Assembly: GCF_025397915.1 (NCBI RefSeq)
Contig: NZ_JALIDZ010000002.1
Coordinates: 1-64,000 of the forward strand
DNA length: 64,000 bases
Direction: 5' to 3'
Origin: Microbaculum marinisediminis
GTDB lineage: Bacteria; Pseudomonadota; Alphaproteobacteria; Rhizobiales; Tepidamorphaceae
The position numbers and the translations under genes are program-made. The notes beneath the pieces are model-generated. The model was not told the origin of the DNA and did no database searches. It saw only the letters and a program-made list of their open reading frames with translations. Position 1 is the stretch's first letter, and the number at the start of each line of letters is the position of its first letter. Positions 58,152 to 64,000 of the stretch are shown in pieces.

Positions 58152-59711
58152 CTACTCCCACTCGATCGTCCCGGGCGGCTTGGACGTCACGTCGTAGACG
58201 ACGCGGTTGATGCCCTTGACCTCGTTGATGATGCGCGTCGCCGTGGCGGCCAGGAAGTCCATGTCGTAGTGGTAGAAGTCCGCCGTCATCCCGTCGACGG
58301 AGGTGACGGCCCTGAGCGCGCAGACGGAGTCGTAGGTGCGCCCGTCGCCCATGACGCCGACGGTCTGGACCGGCAACAGCACGGCAAAGGCCTGCCAGAT
58401 GGCGTCGTAGAGGCCGGCCTTGCGGATCTCATCGAGATAAATCGCGTCGGCCTTCCTGAGGATCTCCAGCTTCTCGCGGCTGATGCCGCCGGGGCAGCGG
58501 ATCGCCAGACCGGGGCCCGGGAACGGATGGCGGCCGACAAAGGCCTCCGGCAGGCCGAGCTCCCGGCCGAGCGCCCTCACCTCGTCCTTGAACAGTTCCC
58601 GCAGCGGCTCGACGAGCTTGAGGTTCATCCGCTCGGGCAGGCCGCCGACGTTGTGGTGCGACTTGATGGTGACCGAGGGGCCGCCCGTGAAGGAAACCGA
58701 CTCGATCACGTCGGGATAGAGCGTGCCCTGCGCCAGGAAGGCCGCGCCGCCGATCTTCTCGGCCTCGGCCTCGAAGACATCGATGAACAGGGAGCCGATG
58801 ATCTTGCGCTTCCGCTCGGGGTCGGTGACGCCCTCGAGCGCGGAAATGAAGGTCTCGGACGCGTCGACATCGACCAGCGGGATGTTGTAGTGGCCGCGGA
58901 ACATGTCGACGACGTCCCTGGCCTCGTTCATGCGCATGAGGCCGTGATCGACCAGAATGCAGGTGAGCTGGTCGCCGATCGCCTCGTGGATGAGCACGGC
59001 GGCGACGGCGGAATCGACGCCGCCCGACAGGGCGCAGATCACCTTCTCGGAGCCGACCTGTTCGCGAATGCGCGCGATCGCCTCGTCGCGGAACGCGGCC
59101 ATGGTCCAGTCCGGCCGGCAGCCGCAGATGTCGACGACGAAATGCCTCAGCAGCTTCGCCCCGTCCGGGGTGTGGTAGACCTCGGGGTGGAACATGGTGG
59201 TGTAGATGCGCCGGGCCTCGTCGGTGGCGACGGCGAACGGGGCGTTCGGCGACGTCGCGCGCACGGCGAAGCCCTCGGGCAGCCGGGTCACGCGGTCCCC
59301 GTGGCTCATCCAGACCTGATGGCGCTCGCCGACCGACCAGATGCCTTCGTAGAGGGCGGAGGGCTCGTGAATTTCGACGAAGGCGCGGCCGAATTCGGCG
59401 GCGTGGCCGCCCTCGACCGTTCCCCCGAGCTGCTGGGCCGTCGTCTGCTGGCCGTAGCAGATGCCGAGAACGGGCAGGCCCGCCTCGAACACGGCCATCG
59501 GCGCGGACGGCGCGTTCTCGTCGAGCACGGAGGCCGGTCCGCCGGACAGGATCACGCCCTTGGGCCGAAGCCGCGTGAAGGCTTCTTCCGCTTTCTGGAA
59601 GGGGTGGATTTCGCAGTAGACGCCGGCCTCGCGGACCCGGCGCGCGATGAGCTGGGTGACCTGGCTGCCGAAGTCGACGATGAGTACGCGATCGTGGGTG
59701 GGTTCCGTCAT
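58152..59711 (-). CDS. guaA: GMP synthase (glutamine-hydrolysing)
   Basis: The 519-residue enzyme converts XMP to GMP with glutamine and ATP. It has an N-terminal class I amidotransferase domain ([20 protein letters not shown], nucleophile Cys in [12 protein letters not shown], His-Glu in [11 protein letters not shown]). The ATP-pyrophosphatase domain has the P-loop [16 protein letters not shown], and the C-terminal XMP dimer domain ends [11 protein letters not shown] 59711 matches the usual start; ATG 59720 is three codons earlier, and neither has a clear ribosome site. Confidence 0.97.
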   Translation of the reverse strand: MTEPTHDRVLIVDFGSQVTQLIARRVREAGVYCEIHPFQKAEEAFTRLRPKGVILSGGPASVLDENAPSAPMAVFEAGLPVLGICYGQQTTAQQLGGTVEGGHAAEFGRAFVEIHEPSALYEGIWSVGERHQVWMSHGDRVTRLPEGFAVRATSPNAPFAVATDEARRIYTTMFHPEVYHTPDGAKLLRHFVVDICGCRPDWTMAAFRDEAIARIREQVGSEKVICALSGGVDSAVAAVLIHEAIGDQLTCILVDHGLMRMNEARDVVDMFRGHYNIPLVDVDASETFISALEGVTDPERKRKIIGSLFIDVFEAEAEKIGGAAFLAQGTLYPDVIESVSFTGGPSVTIKSHHNVGGLPERMNLKLVEPLRELFKDEVRALGRELGLPEAFVGRHPFPGPGLAIRCPGGISREKLEILRKADAIYLDEIRKAGLYDAIWQAFAVLLPVQTVGVMGDGRTYDSVCALRAVTSVDGMTADFYHYDMDFLAATATRIINEVKGINRVVYDVTSKPPGTIEWE

Positions 59712-59867
59712 AGCGAGCATTTATGCGCAAGCACGAGTCGAGTCCAGTCGGTCCGGCGCGAGAATTGACACGCATGCGCGCGACGGCCGCCCATCGCGGC
59801 GGATTGATTTGCACCCGCCGTCTCTCTTATTAAGGTGCCCCAAATGATGTTTCCGGAGGAGGTTCAA

Positions 59868-60044
59868 GTGCGTATCGTCAGGACTGGTTTGCGGATATCC
59901 GCTGTCGCGGCAATCCTGGTGGCCTCCGGTCTCACCGCCGCCTGCACTACTGATTCGAGCTACGGCGTCCATCCGTACAGTTCCTGGCAGGGCCCGGAAC
60001 TCGGTCAGGGATGCAACAGGTGGCCCGCCCCCTCGCAGTGCTGA
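59868..60044 (+). CDS. Small lipoprotein
   Basis: The 58-residue protein starts at GTG 59868, which has a very strong ribosome site (GGAGGAGG, 5 bases upstream). The signal IVRTGLRISAVAAILVASGL is followed by the lipobox LTAAC with lipidation at Cys 28. The mature part is only about 31 residues (TTDSSYGVHPYSSWQGPELG) with two Cys near the end. No family is recognised. It is divergent from guaA and lies in its own unit. Confidence 0.75.
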   Translation: MRIVRTGLRISAVAAILVASGLTAACTTDSSYGVHPYSSWQGPELGQGCNRWPAPSQC

Positions 60045-60153
60045 GCGGCATATTCGCGAGTCGTTTTCGACGCTTAGGTCGAAACGCTGACAAACCGGTT
60101 CGGGCGTTGCCCGAATCGGGTCTGCTCGAATTGGAGCGGGCGGCGCGCGCCGC

Positions 60154-61461
60154 TCACCGCCGTTCGAGCACCGAGACGTAGAACCCGTCGGTACCGGTGC
60201 GCAGCGGGGTGAGCTGCAGGCCGTGTCTAGTCGCAAGCGCGGGGTCGGCCAGGCGCGCCTTGGTCTCGTCGGGCAGCAGCGTGGCCGCCACGAAAACCGC
60301 GGGTTCGAGCGGCGCGAAGGCCGGTTCGGCGGCGACGAACGCGGCGACCCGGGCGTCGTTCTCCTGCGGCAGCACCGAACAGGTGACGTAGACGAGCCGC
60401 CCGCCGGGCTTCACCAGCGGCGCGGCCAAGGCCAGGACGGCATCCTGGTCGGCCGTGCGGTCCTCCAGCGCCTTCTCGCTCACCCGCCACTTGGCGTCGG
60501 GCCGTCGGCGCCATGTGCCCGTACCGGTGCAGGGCGCGTCGACCAGCACGACGTCCATCTTGCCGGCAAGATCCGCAAGCGCGTCCGACTTCCCGGCCTC
60601 GCGCACCTGAACGTTGCGGGCGCCAGCGCGCTGCAGGCGCTCGTGAATGCCGGCGAGCCGGTGCCGGTCGCCGTCCCAGGCATAGATCTGGCCCTTGTTC
60701 CCGGTAAGGGCGGCCAGCGCCAGCGTCTTGCCGCCGGCCCCGGCGCAGACGTCGGCGACCTGCTGGCCGGGCGCCGCACCGGTGAGGTAGGCGGCGAGCT
60801 GCGAGCCTTCGTCCTGGACCTCGAACCGGCCCTTGCGAAAGGCGGCCTCGGACTGGACATTCGGCGACCGACCCGGCCCGGTCCCGGGCTGCAGACGGAT
60901 GCCGATCGGTGACAACGGCGTTTCGGCCGGCTCGAAGCGCGACAGGTCCTTCATCACCTTGTCACGGGTCGATTTCAGCGTGTTGGTGCGCAGATCCACG
61001 GGCGCGCGGATGGCGAGCGCCGCGCCCTCCTCCGCCGCCTGGCCGTCGAACGCCGCCGCGAAAGCCGGATCGAGCCATTCGGGATAGTCGCCCTTCACCC
61101 AGTCCGGCGCATCATCGAGGCTTCCGGTCCTCAGCGCGATCTTCTCGGCATCGGTCAGGGGTTCGGGCGAATGCCGGTCGGCGGCGAAGGCGACGTCGAG
61201 CCGATCTATCCCGACGCCCCAGCACTGCGCATAGGCCCCGATCGCCAGCGCGCGCGGCGTATCGGCGCCCATCCGCCAGGCGATCGACGCGCGGTTGCGC
61301 AGGGCGTCGAAGACGAGATTGCCGATCGCGGACCGGTCGCCCGACCCGGCGAACCGATGCGAGACGGCCCAGGCCGTGAGCGCCGCGGACGCCGGGCGGT
61401 GATTGGTCTCGATGTCGGCGAGGACCTCGATCGCCGCGGCAACGATACCACCGTGCTTCAT
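60154..61461 (-). CDS. rsmB: 16S rRNA m5C967 methyltransferase-like protein (RsmB)
   Basis: The 435-residue protein is an RsmB/NOP-type RNA methyltransferase. The N-terminal part resembles the NusB-like domain in reduced form (residues 1-130). The catalytic domain has the SAM-binding motif VADVCAGAGGKTLALAALTG, DVVLVDAPCTGTGTWRRRPD (motif IV Cys) and LVYVTCSVLPQENDARV (motif VI catalytic Cys). It methylates a cytosine in rRNA. It overlaps the upstream MAPEG stop by ATGA. Confidence 0.92.
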   Translation of the reverse strand: MKHGGIVAAAIEVLADIETNHRPASAALTAWAVSHRFAGSGDRSAIGNLVFDALRNRASIAWRMGADTPRALAIGAYAQCWGVGIDRLDVAFAADRHSPEPLTDAEKIALRTGSLDDAPDWVKGDYPEWLDPAFAAAFDGQAAEEGAALAIRAPVDLRTNTLKSTRDKVMKDLSRFEPAETPLSPIGIRLQPGTGPGRSPNVQSEAAFRKGRFEVQDEGSQLAAYLTGAAPGQQVADVCAGAGGKTLALAALTGNKGQIYAWDGDRHRLAGIHERLQRAGARNVQVREAGKSDALADLAGKMDVVLVDAPCTGTGTWRRRPDAKWRVSEKALEDRTADQDAVLALAAPLVKPGGRLVYVTCSVLPQENDARVAAFVAAEPAFAPLEPAVFVAATLLPDETKARLADPALATRHGLQLTPLRTGTDGFYVSVLERR

Positions 61462-61889
61462 GACAACATCTCTCCAAGCACGATGAGCAGGGCATGGACG
61501 GCGAGCGCCGCCACCACCAGCATCCCAAGCGCGAACACCCGCATGCGCACGGCCACGTTCTGTCCTTTCGTGTGGGCGATGAAGTGGACGACGCGCAGGC
61601 CGACGAAGGCCCACGCGAGGACGACATCGAGCATCGTCACCCGGTTGATGGCCACCAGCATCAGCACCAGCGCGTAGAACAGCACCGGCAACTCGAACTG
61701 GCTGCGTACACTGTTGGTGACGCGCGCGAGATGCGGCGGCTCGCCTTCGACGAGGTCGTATTGCGACGCGCGCACCTGCTTCGCCTTGACCGCCGAAACA
61801 CGGCCGCGGACCATCACGAAATAGACCGCGAATGTCAGCGCCATCTGGGCGAGCGCGGCCAGAAGGATCAACGCGGTGTTGAGCGGCAT
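61458..61889 (-). CDS. MAPEG family membrane protein
   Basis: The 143-residue protein has four membrane helices in the MAPEG pattern: an N-terminal helix, SQYDLVEGEPPHLARVTNSV, then RSQFELPVLFYALVLMLVAI, and WAFVGLRVVHFIAHTKGQNV. MAPEG proteins are glutathione- or eicosanoid-related membrane enzymes; bacterial members of this small type are mostly uncharacterised. It is coupled to rsmB through ATGA. Confidence 0.88.
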   Translation of the reverse strand: MPLNTALILLAALAQMALTFAVYFVMVRGRVSAVKAKQVRASQYDLVEGEPPHLARVTNSVRSQFELPVLFYALVLMLVAINRVTMLDVVLAWAFVGLRVVHFIAHTKGQNVAVRMRVFALGMLVVAALAVHALLIVLGEMLS

Positions 61890-62077
61890 GGCGGAGTCCG
61901 GTTCCTGTTTTTTCAGTCCCGTCGTTCCGACGACGGCGTCGGCCGAGAGACCTCTGCGGTCGTCCTGACCACGTTCGCGCGTCGCGGTCAATCGCATCCG
62001 GCATCGCCAACACGGCAACTTGACGGCACCGCGGCGAAAACGGTGTCATGCGGCCCCGCATCCACAGGAGAGCCGCC

Positions 62078-62956
62078 ATGGGGCGCATCACGACAATCGA
62101 CGGCGTCACGCTCCATGTCGAGGACACGGGACAGGGCGACCCTATCGTGTTCGTGCACGAATTCGCCGGCGATCACCGGAGCTGGGCGCCGCAGGTGCGC
62201 TACTTTTCGCGCCGCTACCGCTGCATCGCCTATTCGGCGCGGGGCTACCTGCCGTCCGACGTGCCGGAGGACGTGTCTGCCTACAGTCAGCGGCGCGTCG
62301 TCGATGACATCCGCGACGTTCTGGACGGGCTGAGGATCGACAAGGCCCATGTGGTCGGCCTGTCGATGGGCGGCATCGCGACGCTGCATTTCGGCCTGAC
62401 CTATCCGGCCCGCGCGCTGTCGCTCGTCGCCGCCGGCGCGGGGGCCGGGTCCGAGCCGGACTATCACGCCCGCTTCAAGCGGGAGGCCCTTCTGACCGCC
62501 GACCTGATCGAGGAAAAGGGGATGCAGGCCTTCGCCGCGGTCTACGGCGCGGCGGCAACGCGCCAGACGCTGGCTGATAAGGATCCGCGCGGGTTCGAGG
62601 AGTTCTCCCGCCAGCTCGCGGAACATTCGGCGAAGGGATCGGCGAATACGATGCGCGGCTATCAGGCGACGCGCCCCTCGCTCTACGATTTCGAGACGCA
62701 GTTCGCAGCCCTCGACGTGCCCACCCTCCTCGTCGTCGGCGACGAGGACGATCACTGCGTCAAGCCGAGCCTGTTCCTGAAGCGGATCATGCCGACGGCC
62801 GGGCTCGCGGTGCTGCCCAAGACCGGGCACGCGGTCAACCTGGAAGAGCAGGCATGGTTCAACGCGATCGTCGCCGACTTCCTGGCGCAGGTCGAGCATG
62901 GCCGCTGGCCGGTGCGCGACCCAAGCACCGCGGGCGAACTGATGCGGGTCCGATAG
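62078..62956 (+). CDS. Alpha/beta hydrolase
   Basis: The 292-residue protein is an alpha/beta-fold hydrolase. The oxyanion-hole region is IVFVHEFAGDHRSWAPQV, the nucleophile Ser is in HVVGLSMGGIATLHFG, the acid Asp in LLVVGDEDDHCV, and the base His in LPKTGHAVNLEEQAW. It lacks a signal peptide. The substrate is unknown. ATG 62078 follows CAGGAGAG. It faces guaB. Confidence 0.92.
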   Translation: MGRITTIDGVTLHVEDTGQGDPIVFVHEFAGDHRSWAPQVRYFSRRYRCIAYSARGYLPSDVPEDVSAYSQRRVVDDIRDVLDGLRIDKAHVVGLSMGGIATLHFGLTYPARALSLVAAGAGAGSEPDYHARFKREALLTADLIEEKGMQAFAAVYGAAATRQTLADKDPRGFEEFSRQLAEHSAKGSANTMRGYQATRPSLYDFETQFAALDVPTLLVVGDEDDHCVKPSLFLKRIMPTAGLAVLPKTGHAVNLEEQAWFNAIVADFLAQVEHGRWPVRDPSTAGELMRVR

Positions 62957-63023
62957 GCGGCAGCTCCCGAACCTGCGACGTTCCCCCCGCCCTCTTCGGG
63001 CAGGGGATCGTGCCAGCGGTTGC

Positions 63024-64000
<977 letters not shown>

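Noticed and set aside
60061-60118. Terminator after the small lipoprotein gene
   Set aside because: Two hairpins (around 60061-60086 and 60094-60118) exist but neither is followed by a T-run, so a rho-independent terminator is not supported.

Overview
The window is high-GC DNA from an alphaproteobacterium, most likely Hyphomicrobiales or Rhodospirillales. The evidence is the gatB, guaA, guaB and rsmB neighbourhood, an RHH_4-type regulator, an NnrU protein, IclR-controlled ABC operons and a CRISPR repeat of the alphaproteobacterial subtype II-C style. No taxonomic search could be run, so this is inference from gene content.

Positions 1-156 are the end of a CRISPR array that runs off the left edge. 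Positions 167-18861 are an integrated element of about 18.7 kb. It is bounded by a 14-bp direct repeat of the 3' end of tRNA-Ser(GCT); the intact tRNA gene is at 18848-18940. The element carries a tyrosine integrase beside attL, an AlpA-like regulator, a replication module (initiator with an embedded iteron origin, a putative loader, a DnaB helicase), two phage ejection-type proteins, a low-GC DUF3800 cargo gene, small phage genes, an HD hydrolase, a secreted nuclease, and three small-terminase-like genes beside attR. It has no large terminase, portal, capsid, tail or recognisable lysis gene. It looks like a phage satellite or a strongly reduced prophage.

Positions 18941-27444 are chromosomal housekeeping and redox genes: a secreted-repeat protein, a membrane-anchored ferredoxin-adenylate cyclase, a glutathione transferase, a GNAT protein overlapping gatB, a 1.2-kb tract of extragenic palindromes, an NnrU protein and an I78 inhibitor lipoprotein. 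Positions 27569-40364 form a peptide/amino-acid unit: an amino-acid oxidase, a five-gene dipeptide ABC transporter, a fused 5-oxoprolinase/hydantoinase, a divergent IclR regulator with a palindromic operator, and an M20 carboxypeptidase. Positions 40480-46369 form a second IclR-linked unit: a polar amino-acid ABC transporter, a DoeB-like deacylase and an EutB-like PLP lyase.

Positions 46463-52105 hold a compact sulfur cluster. It contains two YeeE/YedE half-transporters (the second apparently starting at ATT), a TusA carrier, three tiny exported or membrane proteins (one ending in Gly-Gly-Cys), a Cys-less rhodanese-like protein, three DsrE/F/H-like proteins, a periplasmic thiosulfate sulfurtransferase and a c-type cytochrome. 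This and the tRNA-Ser element are the best candidates for undescribed systems.

Positions 52123-57736 are a spermidine-type ABC transporter with an isochorismatase-like hydrolase and a LysR regulator. Positions 57756-64000 are mostly housekeeping: an ArsC/Spx-like protein, guaA, a small lipoprotein, rsmB, a MAPEG protein, an alpha/beta hydrolase, and the C-terminal part of guaB running off the right edge.
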